A DNA stretch of 64,000 nucleotides from Tepidimonas fonticaldi (GTDB lineage Bacteria; Pseudomonadota; Gammaproteobacteria; Burkholderiales; Burkholderiaceae_C). The DNA is taken from NCBI RefSeq assembly GCF_007556755.1, contig NZ_VJOO01000006.1, forward strand, positions 1-64,000. The letters are read 5' to 3'. Below the pieces are notes generated by a model. That model had not been told where the DNA came from. It made no database searches and saw only the letters and a list, made by a program, of their open reading frames with translations. Below are positions 1-11,584 of this stretch, piece after piece (position 1 is the stretch's first letter; each line of letters begins with the position of its first letter). Both the position numbers and the translations under genes were made by a program.

Positions 1-655
<655 letters not shown>

Positions 656-772
656 TGCAGTTTCCTTGCATCAAAGAACGGTGCCCGTGCGGGTTTAACG
701 TCTGGGGCGCGGTCCCGCCACGGGCAGCGGGACCTCCCCCACGAGCGGGGTGCCCAAGACCAGAGGGATGGG

Positions 773-2875
<2,103 letters not shown>

Positions 2876-2971
2876 GAGAAAACTCCGATTTTGGATGGGC
2901 GAAGCCCGCCGACCTCGTGCAGTGCGGTGGCGGGCTTGGGGTTGAGGTCGCGGCCTGGCGCTCGGACGGCG

Positions 2972-3442
2972 TCAGAAGCGGAAGTGGCTGAACGCCTTGT
3001 TGGCCTCGGCCATGCGGTGGACCTCGTCGCGCTTCTTCATGGCACCGCCGCGGCCTTCGGTGGCCTCGATCAGCTCGTTGGCCAGACGCAGCGCCATCGA
3101 CTTCTCGCTGCGCTTGCGCGCGGCTTGCTTGACCCAGCGCATGGCCAGCGCCTGGCGACGCACCGGGCGCACTTCGACCGGCACCTGGTAGTTGGCACCA
3201 CCGACGCGGCGGGACTTGACCTCGACGAGGGGCTTGACGTTGTTGAGCGCGGTCGAAAAAACCTCCAGCGGGTCTTTGCCGGTCTTCTTCTCGATGTGCT
3301 CGAGCGCGCCATAGACGATGCGCTCGGCGACCGCCTTCTTGCCACTCTCCATGACGACGTTCATGAACTTGGAGAGCTCGACATTGCCGAACTTGGGATC
3401 CGGCAGGATTTCGCGTTTAGGGACTTCGCGACGACGTGGCAT
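2972..3442 (-). CDS. rpsG: 30S ribosomal protein S7
   Basis: S7 nucleates assembly of the 30S head by binding the 3' major domain of 16S rRNA. The protein is 156 residues, the standard length, starting [16 protein letters not shown] and ending in the typical HFRF. The start ATG at 3442 has an AAGGA ribosome binding site about nine bases upstream. In E. coli, S7 represses its own operon by binding the rpsL-rpsG intergenic RNA; here that spacer is 182 bases and holds a clear hairpin (see 3466-3481), so the same control is plausible but not proven. Confidence 0.98.
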   Translation of the reverse strand: MPRRREVPKREILPDPKFGNVELSKFMNVVMESGKKAVAERIVYGALEHIEKKTGKDPLEVFSTALNNVKPLVEVKSRRVGGANYQVPVEVRPVRRQALAMRWVKQAARKRSEKSMALRLANELIEATEGRGGAMKKRDEVHRMAEANKAFSHFRF

Positions 3443-3465
3443 GGTTCGATCCTTTTTGCTTCAGT

Positions 3466-3481
3466 TGGCACCCAAGTGCCA
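3466..3481 (-). promoter_or_regulatory. Hairpin just upstream of rpsG (possible S7 autoregulation element)
   Basis: A perfect 6-bp stem, TGGCAC / GTGCCA with a CCAA loop, stands about ten bases upstream of the rpsG ribosome binding site within the 182-base rpsL-rpsG spacer. A weaker AGGG/CCCT pairing is adjacent. In E. coli the equivalent spacer is the S7 translational operator. The remaining spacer (3482-3624) has no gene. Confidence 0.4.
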
Positions 3482-3624
3482 CGAGGGCCATCGGGACCCT
3501 CACTTACTCGACCACCGGCACCCTGGGGTTGCCGCGGTCACACTGCCGGAGGCCCGCCAGCTAGGCATTCCGACACCGATGCGTGACAGCCGCATGACGG
3601 CCGCACACGCGTGGCATGCGCCGA

Positions 3625-4002
3625 TCAGGCCTTCTTGGGCCGCTTGGCGCCGTACTTGGAGCGGGCTTGCTTGCGGTCCTTGACGCCCTGCAGGTCCAGC
3701 GAGCCGCGCACGATGTGGTAGCGCACGCCGGGCAGGTCCTTCACACGGCCGCCGCGCACGAGCACCACCGAGTGCTCTTGCAGGTTGTGGCCTTCACCGC
3801 CGATGTACGAGATGACCTCGAAGCCGTTGGTCAGGCGCACCTTGGCGACCTTACGCAGCGCCGAGTTCGGCTTCTTGGGCGTCGTGGTGTAGACGCGGGT
3901 GCACACACCCCGCCGCTGGGGGCAGTTCTCCATCGCCGGGCTCTTGGACTTGGTCTTCTCGACCGTCCGCCCGTGGCGCACGAGTTGGTTGATGGTTGGC
4001 AT
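3625..4002 (-). CDS. rpsL: 30S ribosomal protein S12
   Basis: S12 sits at the decoding centre and influences translational accuracy. The start is taken as the ATG at 4002, giving the standard 125 residues beginning MPTINQLVR; an upstream ATG would add six unconserved residues. The decoding loop [11 protein letters not shown] carries lysine at position 43, and [13 protein letters not shown] carries lysine 88, so the residues altered in common streptomycin-resistant mutants are wild type. It is the first gene of the minus-strand str operon and has its own promoter and leader hairpin. Confidence 0.98.
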   Translation of the reverse strand: MPTINQLVRHGRTVEKTKSKSPAMENCPQRRGVCTRVYTTTPKKPNSALRKVAKVRLTNGFEVISYIGGEGHNLQEHSVVLVRGGRVKDLPGVRYHIVRGSLDLQGVKDRKQARSKYGAKRPKKA

Positions 4003-4020
4003 AACGTCCCTAAACGTCAA

Positions 4021-4050
4021 AGAAAACGATTCGCCCTTCGGACGAATCCG
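4021..4050 (-). promoter_or_regulatory. Terminator-like hairpin in the rpsL leader
   Basis: Read on the minus strand, GATTCGTCC and GGGCGAATC pair around a GAA loop (one G-T wobble), then TTTTC follows. It lies between the promoter at 4062-4090 and the rpsL start at 4002, so it would be transcribed in the 5' leader. The shape is that of an intrinsic attenuator, though the T-run is short. Confidence 0.35.
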
Positions 4051-4061
4051 AAAAGCCCGCT

Positions 4062-4090
4062 ACTGTAACACGCGCCGGGGTTGGGCGCAA
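4062..4090 (-). promoter_or_regulatory. Sigma70-type promoter of the str operon
   Basis: On the minus strand TTGCGC (4090-4085) and TACAGT (4067-4062) are separated by exactly 17 bases, about 60 bases ahead of the rpsL ATG. The placement in front of the first str operon gene supports it. Confidence 0.55.
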
Positions 4091-4106
4091 TGGCCGGACG
4101 ACGCGT

Positions 4107-5345
4107 TCAGCGGATCCACAGGCGCAGTGCGCCCCACAGCCGCCCCAACAGCCCAGCCTCGTCGACGGTCTCCAGCACGACCAGCGGCACTTCGGCGACG
4201 GGCTCGCCCCCTGCGGAGAGCACGCGCAGCGTGCCCAGTGGCTGGCCTTTTTGCAGCGGCGCGACCAGCGGGTCGGGGCGCACCACCTCGGTGCGCAGTC
4301 CTTTGGCCATGCCGGCCGGTACGGTCACCACCACGCCCTCCGGGCGGCCGAGCTTGACCTCGCTGGCACGGCCCTTCCAGACCGTGGGGGTGGCGACGGG
4401 CTGGCCCGGCGCCGACAGCCGCACGGCCTCGAACGCGGTGTAGCCCCAGTTGAGCAGTTTCTGGCTTTCGGCGGCGCGGGCGTTTTCGCTGGCCGCCCCC
4501 AGCACGACGCTGATCAGGCGGCGCTGCCCAGCTGCCCCCTCGCCCAGGCCCGGCACGGGCCGGCGCGCCGTAGCCACGAGGCAGTAGCCCGCCGCGGCGG
4601 TGTGCCCGGTCTTGAGCCCGTCCACCGTGGGATCGCGAAACAGCAGCAGGTTGCGGTTGGTGTCGTTGGCCGCGGGCGTGCCGGGGTAGCGGTAGCGCTG
4701 AATGGCGTAGTACCCCACGTACTCGGGAAAGTCGCGCATCAGACGCATGGCCAGGGTGGCCAAATCGCGCGCGGTCGTGGTGTGCCCCGGGGCGGTGAGC
4801 CCCTCCGGGTTCTGGAACTGGGTGCGCGTCAGCCCCAGGGCCTTGGCCTGCCGGTTCATCAGCTCGACGAAATGCTCCACCGTGCCCCCGACACCTTCGG
4901 CCAGCACCACGGTGGCATCGTTGCCCGACTGCACGATCATGCCTTTGAGCAGATCTTCCACCGGGATCTGCGCGTTGGGGGTGATGAACATGCGCGAGCC
5001 GGGCATGCGCCACGCCCGCTCGCTGACGACGAGCTTTTGGTCCAGGGCCAGCTTGCGCGACTTGAGCGCATCGAACACCAGATACGCCGTCATCAGCTTG
5101 GTCAGCGACGCCGGCTCGACCGCTTCGTCCGGGTCCTTGGCGGCGAGCACCTGACCGCTGGTGGCGTCCAGCAGCAGCCACGCCCGCGCGGCCACCTCCG
5201 GCGGCTGGGGCGCCTGGGCCTGCGCCAGCCCCACGCCCAGCGCCCAGGCGCACAGCGCGACGAGGGCGCCCCCACCCAGGCGACGCAGCCGGTGCAGACC
5301 GGCACGGATGGCAGCGAACGGCAAAAACAACGCAACGACGGACAC
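4107..5345 (-). CDS. dacC: D-alanyl-D-alanine carboxypeptidase (PBP5/6 type)
   Basis: Penicillin-binding protein of peptidase family S11 that trims the terminal D-Ala from peptidoglycan pentapeptides in the periplasm. A GTG at 5345 with GGAGGG nine bases upstream is the best start; it gives 412 residues with a signal peptide (cleavage near AQA, residues 41-43). The catalytic motifs are intact: SLTK at residues 80-83, SGN in QSGNDATVV, and KTG in GLKTGHTAA. A C-terminal PBP5-like beta domain and an amphipathic tail ending WGALRLWIR fit a membrane-anchored enzyme. The dacC/dacA label is by family; paralogues cannot be told apart here. The symbol could equally be dacA. Confidence 0.9.
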   Translation of the reverse strand: MSVVALFLPFAAIRAGLHRLRRLGGGALVALCAWALGVGLAQAQAPQPPEVAARAWLLLDATSGQVLAAKDPDEAVEPASLTKLMTAYLVFDALKSRKLALDQKLVVSERAWRMPGSRMFITPNAQIPVEDLLKGMIVQSGNDATVVLAEGVGGTVEHFVELMNRQAKALGLTRTQFQNPEGLTAPGHTTTARDLATLAMRLMRDFPEYVGYYAIQRYRYPGTPAANDTNRNLLLFRDPTVDGLKTGHTAAAGYCLVATARRPVPGLGEGAAGQRRLISVVLGAASENARAAESQKLLNWGYTAFEAVRLSAPGQPVATPTVWKGRASEVKLGRPEGVVVTVPAGMAKGLRTEVVRPDPLVAPLQKGQPLGTLRVLSAGGEPVAEVPLVVLETVDEAGLLGRLWGALRLWIR

Positions 5346-5386
5346 GACGGAAAACCCTCCAGGCCACCCGCGGCGGGGGCGGCGGA

Positions 5387-6022
5387 TCACAGCGCGCGCA
5401 GATGGCGCACGACCAAGGACTTGAGCAACGGCAGACGCCCGTGGAAGAAGTGTTCCCCCCCGGGCACCACGGTGATGGGCAGCCCCTGCGGGCGCGCCCA
5501 GTCGAGCACTGCGGCCAGCGGCACGGTGTCGTCGACCTCCCCATGAACGACCAGGGTGCGTTCGTGGAGTTCCGCATCCAGCGCGGGGAGCGTGAAACGG
5601 CTGGCGGCCGGGGCCACCAGCGTCAAGGCCTGCATGGGCCGCTGCGCCCCCAGGCGGGCGGCCGCAGCCGCCGCCACATAGCCGCCGAACGAAAACCCGG
5701 CCAGCGCCAGCGGGACGGGCTCGGCCGCGCACGCCCCCACCACCGCGAGCAGGTCATCGAGCTCGCCCACGCCGTGGTCGTGCACGCCCGCGCTGCCCCC
5801 CACACCGCGGAAATGGAAGCGCACCGCTACCCAGCCCTGCTGCACGAAGGCGCGGGCGAGCATCTGCACCACTTTGTTGTGAAGGGTGCCGCCAAACAAG
5901 GGGTGCGGATGGGCGATCACCGCCACCCCGCCGTCCGGGCGGGGCACGGTGGGGCGATCGATCGCCAGCTCCAGCGGGCCGGCCGGCCCGGGGATGAAGG
6001 ACGACTCGGTGTGGGCGTTCAT
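5387..6022 (-). CDS. Alpha/beta hydrolase (dienelactone hydrolase-like)
   Basis: A 211-residue alpha/beta hydrolase of the small COG2945 type found throughout proteobacteria. The nucleophile elbow GFSFGG holds the probable catalytic serine, the oxyanion HPHPLFGGTLHNK motif is near residue 38-50, a late VHGEVDDTVP supplies the acid, and GGEHFFHG the histidine. No signal peptide is seen, so it is cytoplasmic. It lies 41 bases upstream of dacC and 21 bases downstream of the ferredoxin gene in a minus-strand run. The substrate is unknown. Confidence 0.8.
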   Translation of the reverse strand: MNAHTESSFIPGPAGPLELAIDRPTVPRPDGGVAVIAHPHPLFGGTLHNKVVQMLARAFVQQGWVAVRFHFRGVGGSAGVHDHGVGELDDLLAVVGACAAEPVPLALAGFSFGGYVAAAAAARLGAQRPMQALTLVAPAASRFTLPALDAELHERTLVVHGEVDDTVPLAAVLDWARPQGLPITVVPGGEHFFHGRLPLLKSLVVRHLRAL

Positions 6023-6043
6023 CGGCAGGGCCGCCCCTTTGCG

Positions 6044-6403
6044 TCAGCGCCCCACGTCCGGGGGCAGGCGCAACCGGTCGACGACCACCCCGTCGCGCAG
6101 GTGCGAAGTGACGATCTCGTCGATGTCGGCGAGGTCCACATAGGTGTACCAGACCCCGTCCGGGTACACGACCGCCACCGGCCCGCCGGCACAGCGGTCC
6201 AGGCAGCCCGCCTTGTTGACCCGCACCTGCCCCGGGCCGGCCAGCCCGAGGGCGCGCACCTGCGCCTTGCAGTGCTCGAACGCCTGCTGGGCGCCGTGGC
6301 GGGCGCAGCAGGCCTCGCCGTTGGCCCGGTCGTTTAAGCAGAAGAAGATGTGGCGGCGATAGTAAGGCGGCGGCGTGGCCGCGTCGTGCGTGGCGTCGGT
6401 CAT
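6044..6403 (-). CDS. Small 2Fe-2S ferredoxin domain protein
   Basis: A 119-residue thioredoxin-fold 2Fe-2S protein, like the short NuoE-type ferredoxins. The cluster ligands are likely the cysteines in FCLND...CC and NKAGCLDRCAGGP. The start ATG at 6403 overlaps the stop of the upstream VanZ gene by ATGA, so the two are translationally coupled. It probably passes electrons to an unidentified partner; nothing in the neighbourhood names it. Confidence 0.8.
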   Translation of the reverse strand: MTDATHDAATPPPYYRRHIFFCLNDRANGEACCARHGAQQAFEHCKAQVRALGLAGPGQVRVNKAGCLDRCAGGPVAVVYPDGVWYTYVDLADIDEIVTSHLRDGVVVDRLRLPPDVGR

Positions 6404-7548
6404 GGGCGACGATTGTAGGACGCCCCTTCGCTGCGGCGCAGGGCCAGCCGGGCCGCCGCGGCCAGGGCGGCCCAGGGCCAGAGCCAACCCAGCCACTGGG
6501 ACAGACCGTGAAAGCGGCTGAAGCGCCCCTGCTCCCAGGTCTGCAACCACTCCCCCAGATAGGCGGGGTCGGGCACGCGGTTGAGCAAGCCCAGCATCAG
6601 CCCCCCGGCGAGCACGGCCAGCAGCGCCGCCGCACGCGAGCCGAGCGGCAGGGCAAACAGCGACATCGCCCCGGCTGCGGCCAAGCCCAACTGCGTGGGC
6701 GGCGTGAGCCACGCCCAGGCGTGCAGCGGGCCGAAAGACAGCACGGCCGACAAGGCCCCGCTGCCCCAGGCCACCGCGCCGAACAGCAGGGCAAAGACGC
6801 TGCGCTGCCCAATGTGGCGCACGCTGGCATAGCCCAGCAGCACGGGCAGCCAAAGGCTCAAGGCGACCAGCAGCGCTTCGGTCAGGGGACTGGGCGCAGC
6901 CAGGGGCGGGCTTTGCGGCAGCCACGCCTGCAGCGGCGAGCCCTCCGCGGCCCGCCACAGCGCCGCCTCCAGCCGCGGCCAGAACTGGCCGGTGCCAAAC
7001 GGCACGGGCGTGGGGTACAGCACGGCCAGGGGCCACAGCAGCAACACCGCCCATGCCCACTGCCCACCCGGCTGCTGCCAGCGGGCGCGAAATTGCGCCC
7101 ACGACCCGAGCACCCGCCAGCGCAGCAGCACCGTGGCCCCGACCGCGCCGATCAGAGCGCCGATGGCGTTGAGCAGGGCGTCGGCTTGCGACGGCACCCG
7201 CTGCGGCAGGTAGGTCTGGGTGGCCTCCATGGCCAGGGACAGCAGCGCCGGCCCGACGACGCCCAGCACGGGCGCCCCCCGCGGCCACCCGGCGCGGGCC
7301 AGGGCCACCGTGAGCAGGGCCCCGAGCGGCACATAACCCAACAGGTTGGCGACGACGTCGAAACGGGTCCAGTACCGCGGCCAGGGCGCGGTCAGAAAGG
7401 CCCATGGCGCCACCCCTTGCGCCCGCCAGCCCTCGAACGGAAACAGGCTGGCATAGACGACCAGCACCGTGTAGCAGCCCAGCAAGGGCCAGGCCAGCGA
7501 CAAACTGCGCGCACCGGGCTGGGGCGCGGAAGTCGGCCTCACCGCCAC
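6400..7548 (-). CDS. VanZ-family integral membrane protein
   Basis: A 382-residue membrane protein with about ten hydrophobic segments. The N-terminal third matches the VanZ fold, including FDVVANLLGYVPLG and the acidic EATQTYLPQRVPSQADALLN segment. The C-terminal part is a further set of membrane helices typical of the long betaproteobacterial VanZ proteins. The start is a GTG at 7548, only five bases after hemJ ends. VanZ proteins are linked to lipoglycopeptide tolerance in Firmicutes, but the function of these long versions is unknown, so no drug-resistance role is inferred. Confidence 0.75.
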   Translation of the reverse strand: MAVRPTSAPQPGARSLSLAWPLLGCYTVLVVYASLFPFEGWRAQGVAPWAFLTAPWPRYWTRFDVVANLLGYVPLGALLTVALARAGWPRGAPVLGVVGPALLSLAMEATQTYLPQRVPSQADALLNAIGALIGAVGATVLLRWRVLGSWAQFRARWQQPGGQWAWAVLLLWPLAVLYPTPVPFGTGQFWPRLEAALWRAAEGSPLQAWLPQSPPLAAPSPLTEALLVALSLWLPVLLGYASVRHIGQRSVFALLFGAVAWGSGALSAVLSFGPLHAWAWLTPPTQLGLAAAGAMSLFALPLGSRAAALLAVLAGGLMLGLLNRVPDPAYLGEWLQTWEQGRFSRFHGLSQWLGWLWPWAALAAAARLALRRSEGASYNRRP

Positions 7549-7553
7549 CCGGC

Positions 7554-7982
7554 TCAGAAGGGCTTGACGACCACCAGCGCCACCGCCACCAGCATCAGCA
7601 GCACCGGCACCTCATTGAACCAGCGGTACCACCGGTGGCCATGGCGGTTGGTGCCCGTCTCGAAGCGGCGCAACAGCCGCGCGCAAGCGTGGTGGTAGCC
7701 GATGAGCAGCACCACGATCGCCAGCTTGGCGTGCATCCAGCCGTTGCCCGGCCCCAGACCGATGCCATAGCCCAGCCACAGCCACAAACCCAGCGCCAGC
7801 GCGGGCACCGCCAGCAGCGTCATGAAGCGCAACAGCTTGCGCGCCATCAGCAGCAACCGCTCGCGCTCGGCCGGGCTGTCGGCCGGCACCATCGCCAGGT
7901 TGACGAAGATGCGCGGCAGGTAGAACAGCCCGGCAAACCAACTGGCGATGAAGACGATGTGAAAGGTTTTGACCCACAACAT
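7554..7982 (-). CDS. hemJ: Protoporphyrinogen IX oxidase HemJ (CopD-like)
   Basis: A 142-residue membrane protein with four transmembrane helices that oxidises protoporphyrinogen IX to protoporphyrin IX in haem synthesis. It begins MLWVKTFHIVFIASWFAG, containing the conserved histidine at residue 8, followed by LFYLPRIFV with the conserved arginine; GWMHAKL and GYHHACARLLRRF match the family. HemJ substitutes for HemG and HemY in many proteobacteria. It is divergent from the SMP-30 gene with 58 bases between them. Confidence 0.85.
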   Translation of the reverse strand: MLWVKTFHIVFIASWFAGLFYLPRIFVNLAMVPADSPAERERLLLMARKLLRFMTLLAVPALALGLWLWLGYGIGLGPGNGWMHAKLAIVVLLIGYHHACARLLRRFETGTNRHGHRWYRWFNEVPVLLMLVAVALVVVKPF

Positions 7983-8040
7983 GGTCCGCAGTGTATGCCA
8001 GGGGCTGCGCCGCCCGCAGCGCATGGCATAAGATCGGTGC

Positions 8041-9021
8041 ATGGCCACGACCCCTCCCCCCGATGCCGACGGCGATGCCGCCGGGATGGGCGGCTGGACC
8101 TGCCTGACGCCGCCCGTCTGCGCCCATGGCGAATCGCCCGTCTGGCGCGGGCTGGAGGATCGGCTGTACTGGATCGACGCCGGCTTGCAGCGGCTGTGGC
8201 GGCTGCATGTGCCCAGCGGCCGCAGCGAGTTCCGGGAGCTGCCCCAGGCGCCCGGGGCCCTGGTGCCCTGCCGCCGCGGGGGCTGGCTGATCGCGCTGCG
8301 CGACGGCATCTACCACCTGTCGGACTGGACCCTGCCGCTGGAGCGCATCGCCGACGCGCCCTACGACGCGCGCCGGGTGTGCTTCAACGACGGCAAGTGC
8401 GACCCCTGGGGGCGCTTTTGGGTGGGCAGCAGTGTCGATGCCCGCGACCGGCCCGACGCCGCGCTGTACTGCCTGCGCGCACGCGACCGGCAGCGGCCCG
8501 AACTCGCGCTGATCCAGTCGGGCGTGTACACCTTCAACGGGCTGGCCTGGGCGCCCGACGGCAAGCTGCTGTATTGGGCCGATTCCCACGGCCACGCGGT
8601 GTACACCCTGCCGATGGTGTCGGCCGGCCAATGGCCGCCGGTGCTGGGGATGCGGTTGCTGCTCAAGCGGTTCGATGCGCGCCCGGCGGACTGGCGCTTC
8701 GAGCAGGACCTGGGCCAGGGCTACGGGGGCCGTCCGGATGGCGCCGCCATCGACAGCGCGGGCAACTACTGGGTGGCAATGTTCGAAGGGGCGCGGGTGC
8801 TGTGCCTGAGCCCCAGCGGGCAGATTCTGGCCGACTGGCCGGTACCGGCCCAATGTCCGACCATGGTGTGTTTTGGCGGGCCGGACCTGCGCACCCTGTT
8901 CGTCACCACGGCGCGGCAACGCCGCTCGGCCGCCGAGCTGGCACACTACCCGCACAGCGGTGCCGTGTTCGCGCGCCGGGTGGCCACCCCCGGCCTGCCG
9001 CCGGCGACGTATTGGGACTGA
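8041..9021 (+). CDS. SMP-30/gluconolactonase family protein
   Basis: A 326-residue six-bladed beta-propeller of the SMP-30/gluconolactonase/LRE family, predicted metal-dependent lactonase. Recognisable elements are GESPVWR near residue 31 (metal-binding glutamate), RVCFNDGKCDPWGRFWVGS, YTFNGLAWAPDGKLLYWADS and GRPDGAAIDSAGNYW, which place the metal ligands in the normal order. No signal peptide is seen. It is 120 bases upstream of glcE on the same strand but may be independent; the sugar lactone substrate cannot be inferred. Confidence 0.8.
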   Translation: MATTPPPDADGDAAGMGGWTCLTPPVCAHGESPVWRGLEDRLYWIDAGLQRLWRLHVPSGRSEFRELPQAPGALVPCRRGGWLIALRDGIYHLSDWTLPLERIADAPYDARRVCFNDGKCDPWGRFWVGSSVDARDRPDAALYCLRARDRQRPELALIQSGVYTFNGLAWAPDGKLLYWADSHGHAVYTLPMVSAGQWPPVLGMRLLLKRFDARPADWRFEQDLGQGYGGRPDGAAIDSAGNYWVAMFEGARVLCLSPSGQILADWPVPAQCPTMVCFGGPDLRTLFVTTARQRRSAAELAHYPHSGAVFARRVATPGLPPATYWD

Positions 9022-9141
9022 TGAAACGGACGGGGCCGGTGGAGCGGGCGCCAAGGCACCCCGGGCCGGCGCAGACCGGCTCAAGCCCGCCATTCAAAAA
9101 GTTCACGCCAGCGGTGCCCGCGCGGGCTACCATTGCCGCCC

Positions 9142-10293
9142 ATGGCCGACGATACCCCCTTTTTGCCCCCCGGCGACGGCGCAGCGGATGACGTGCTGCG
9201 CGCATGGGCCGAGCGCATCCGCGCCGCGGCCGCCGATCGCCGCCCCTTGCGTCTGCGCGGCGGCGGCACCAAGGCGTTCTATGGCGACCCCGTCGACGCC
9301 GAGGCCGAGGTCGTGGACACGCGCGCATACGCGGGCATCCTGAGCCACGAGCCGACCGAGCTGGTGATCACGGCCCGCTGCGGCACCCGGTTGAGCGAAC
9401 TGGAGGCCGCCCTCGCCCGCCACGCCCAGTATCTGCCTTTCGAGCCGCCGCACTTGGGCGAGGGGGCGACCGTCGGGGGCATGGTGGCGGCCGGCCTGGC
9501 CGGCCCGGCGCGCGCCGCCGTGGGGGGCGTGCGCGACTATGTGCTGGGGGCACGGCTGCTCAACGGCCGGGGCGAGGACCTGACCTTTGGCGGCCAGGTG
9601 ATGAAGAACGTCGCCGGCTACGACGTCAGCCGGGCGCTGGCCGGCAGCCTCGGCACGCTGGGGCTGATCACGGAGGTCTCGCTCAAGGTCCTGCCCCGGC
9701 CGGCCGGCGAAGCCACCCTGCGGCTGCCGCTGTCCGCCGACGCGGCCCTGCAACGACTGGCGCGCTGGCGCGCCCAGCCGCTGCCGCTCAACGCCAGCCG
9801 GTGGCAGGACGACGCGGGCGGCACCCTGCTGCTGCGGCTGCGCGGCGCGGCCGCCGCGGTCGAGACGGCCTGCCAACGGTTGCTGGCCGAGGTGGGGGGG
9901 GATCGGCTGGACCCCTCCGCCGCCCAGCGCGAGTGGGAGGCCACCCGCGAGCAGACGCTGCCCTTCTTTGCCACCCCGCCGTCGCCCGCCCATGGGCTGT
10001 GGCGGCTGTCGGTGGCGCCCACCGCCCCCGTGCTGGCGCTGCCCGGGCCGACGCTGGTCGAGTGGTTTGGCGGGCAGCGCTGGGTGTGGGCGCCGCTGGA
10101 TGCCGCGGACACCCTGCGCGCCATGGCCCGGCAGGCGGGCGGGCATGCGACGCTGTTTCGCGCCCCGGCCGCGACGCCGCAGGCGCGCGGCCGCTTCACG
10201 CCGCCCGAGGATCCGTTGCGCGCGCTGCAACAGCGCGTGCGGGCCGCGTTCGATCCGCACGGCCTCTTTCAGCCGGGCGTCTGGGGATTTTGA
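9142..10293 (+). CDS. glcE: Glycolate oxidase FAD-binding subunit GlcE
   Basis: A 383-residue subunit of the membrane-associated glycolate dehydrogenase that turns glycolate into glyoxylate. It has a PCMH-type FAD-binding fold, with LRLRGGGTKAFYG near residues 32-44, TARCGTRLSELE, GATVGGMVAAGLAGP and MKNVAGYDVSR, then a C-terminal substrate-domain segment ending HGLFQPGVWGF. The ATG at 9142 is chosen over one nine bases earlier because the preceding residues are unconserved. glcF follows after three bases. The catalytic partner glcD is not adjacent upstream as it often is. Confidence 0.92.
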   Translation: MADDTPFLPPGDGAADDVLRAWAERIRAAAADRRPLRLRGGGTKAFYGDPVDAEAEVVDTRAYAGILSHEPTELVITARCGTRLSELEAALARHAQYLPFEPPHLGEGATVGGMVAAGLAGPARAAVGGVRDYVLGARLLNGRGEDLTFGGQVMKNVAGYDVSRALAGSLGTLGLITEVSLKVLPRPAGEATLRLPLSADAALQRLARWRAQPLPLNASRWQDDAGGTLLLRLRGAAAAVETACQRLLAEVGGDRLDPSAAQREWEATREQTLPFFATPPSPAHGLWRLSVAPTAPVLALPGPTLVEWFGGQRWVWAPLDAADTLRAMARQAGGHATLFRAPAATPQARGRFTPPEDPLRALQQRVRAAFDPHGLFQPGVWGF

Positions 10294-10296
10294 TCC

Positions 10297-11571
10297 ATGC
10301 AAACCCGACTCGCTGCCGAGTTTTTGAGCACACCCGACGGCCAGACGGCCGACGCCATCCTGCGGCGCTGCGTGCACTGCGGCTTTTGCACCGCCACCTG
10401 CCCGACCTATCAGCTGCTGGGCGATGAGCTGGACGGACCGCGGGGACGCATCTATCTGATCAAGCAGGTGCTGGAAGGCGCCGAGCCCACCCGGGCGACG
10501 CAGCAACACCTGGACCGCTGCCTGACCTGCCGCAACTGCGAAAGCACCTGCCCGAGCGGGGTGGAGTACGGCCATCTGCTGGACATCGGGCGCAAGGTGG
10601 TCGAAGCGCGCGTGCAGCGCCCGGCGGGCGAGCGGGCGGTGCGCTGGCTGCTGCGCGAAGGGTTGACCTCGCCGCTGTTCGGCCCCGCGATGCGGCTGGG
10701 GCAGGCCGTGCGCGATGTGCTGCCCGCCCCGCTGCAGGCCAAGGTGCCGGCCCGGCGCGAGGCCGGCGCATGGCCGCAGACGCCCCGGCCACGCCGCGTG
10801 CTGATGCTGGCCGGCTGCGTGCAGCCGGCGATGATGCCCACCATCAACGCCGCGACGGCGCGCGTGCTGGACGCCGCGGGCATCCAGACCGTGGTGGCGC
10901 CCAAGGCCGGCTGCTGCGGCGCCATCCGCTTCCACCTGGACGACCAGGTGGGGGCGCTGGACGACATGCGCGCCAACATCGACGCCTGGTGGCCCTGGAT
11001 CGAACCCACCGATGGCAGCCCCGGCGTCGAGGCCATCGTCATGAACGCCTCGGGCTGCGGCGTGATGGTGAAGGACTACGCGCACGCGCTGCGGCACGAC
11101 CCGGCCTATGCCGACAAGGCGCGCCGGATCAGCGACCTGACGCGCGACCTGAGCGAGCTGCTGCCCGACCTGGTGCCCGCCTGGCGGCAGCGGCTGGGCG
11201 ACGGCCTGCCCGCGTCGGTGCCCCGGCGGCTGGTGTTTCACCCCCCCTGCACGCTGCAGCACGGCCAGAAGCTGCGCGGCGGCGTGGAGCGGCACCTGGG
11301 CGAGCTGGGCTTCGAGGTCACGCTGGCACGGCAGGAGTCGCACCTGTGCTGCGGATCGGCCGGCACCTACAGCGTGCTGCAGCCGACGCTGAGCCGCCAG
11401 TTGCGCGACCGCAAGCTGGGGCACCTGGAAGCCGCCGCCCCCCAGACGATTGTGTCGGCCAACATCGGCTGCATCACCCACCTGCAAAGCGGCACCGCCA
11501 CCCCGGTGCGCCACTGGGTGGAGGTGGTGGACGAGGCCCTGGCCGCCAGCCCTGCACGGACCCCAGCCTAG
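10297..11571 (+). CDS. glcF: Glycolate oxidase iron-sulfur subunit GlcF
   Basis: A 424-residue iron-sulfur subunit that passes electrons from GlcDE to the quinone pool. Two 4Fe-4S motifs are intact: cysteines 25, 28, 31 and 35 (CVHCGFCTATCP) and 76, 79, 82 and 86 (CLTCRNCESTCP). Two CCG-type cysteine-rich motifs follow, AGCCGAIRF and LCCGSAGTY, characteristic of the GlcF/HdrB-like C terminus. It is translationally close to glcE (three-base gap) and 13 bases ahead of the LrgAB fusion, so the three probably share one mRNA. Confidence 0.93.
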   Translation: MQTRLAAEFLSTPDGQTADAILRRCVHCGFCTATCPTYQLLGDELDGPRGRIYLIKQVLEGAEPTRATQQHLDRCLTCRNCESTCPSGVEYGHLLDIGRKVVEARVQRPAGERAVRWLLREGLTSPLFGPAMRLGQAVRDVLPAPLQAKVPARREAGAWPQTPRPRRVLMLAGCVQPAMMPTINAATARVLDAAGIQTVVAPKAGCCGAIRFHLDDQVGALDDMRANIDAWWPWIEPTDGSPGVEAIVMNASGCGVMVKDYAHALRHDPAYADKARRISDLTRDLSELLPDLVPAWRQRLGDGLPASVPRRLVFHPPCTLQHGQKLRGGVERHLGELGFEVTLARQESHLCCGSAGTYSVLQPTLSRQLRDRKLGHLEAAAPQTIVSANIGCITHLQSGTATPVRHWVEVVDEALAASPARTPA

Positions 11572-11584
11572 CGCATCGCCCGCC

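Noticed and set aside
4107-5732. A 541-residue version of the carboxypeptidase
   Set aside because: The extra N-terminal codons overlap the hydrolase gene in another frame. The GTG at 5345 has a strong GGAGGG site and gives a proper signal peptide.
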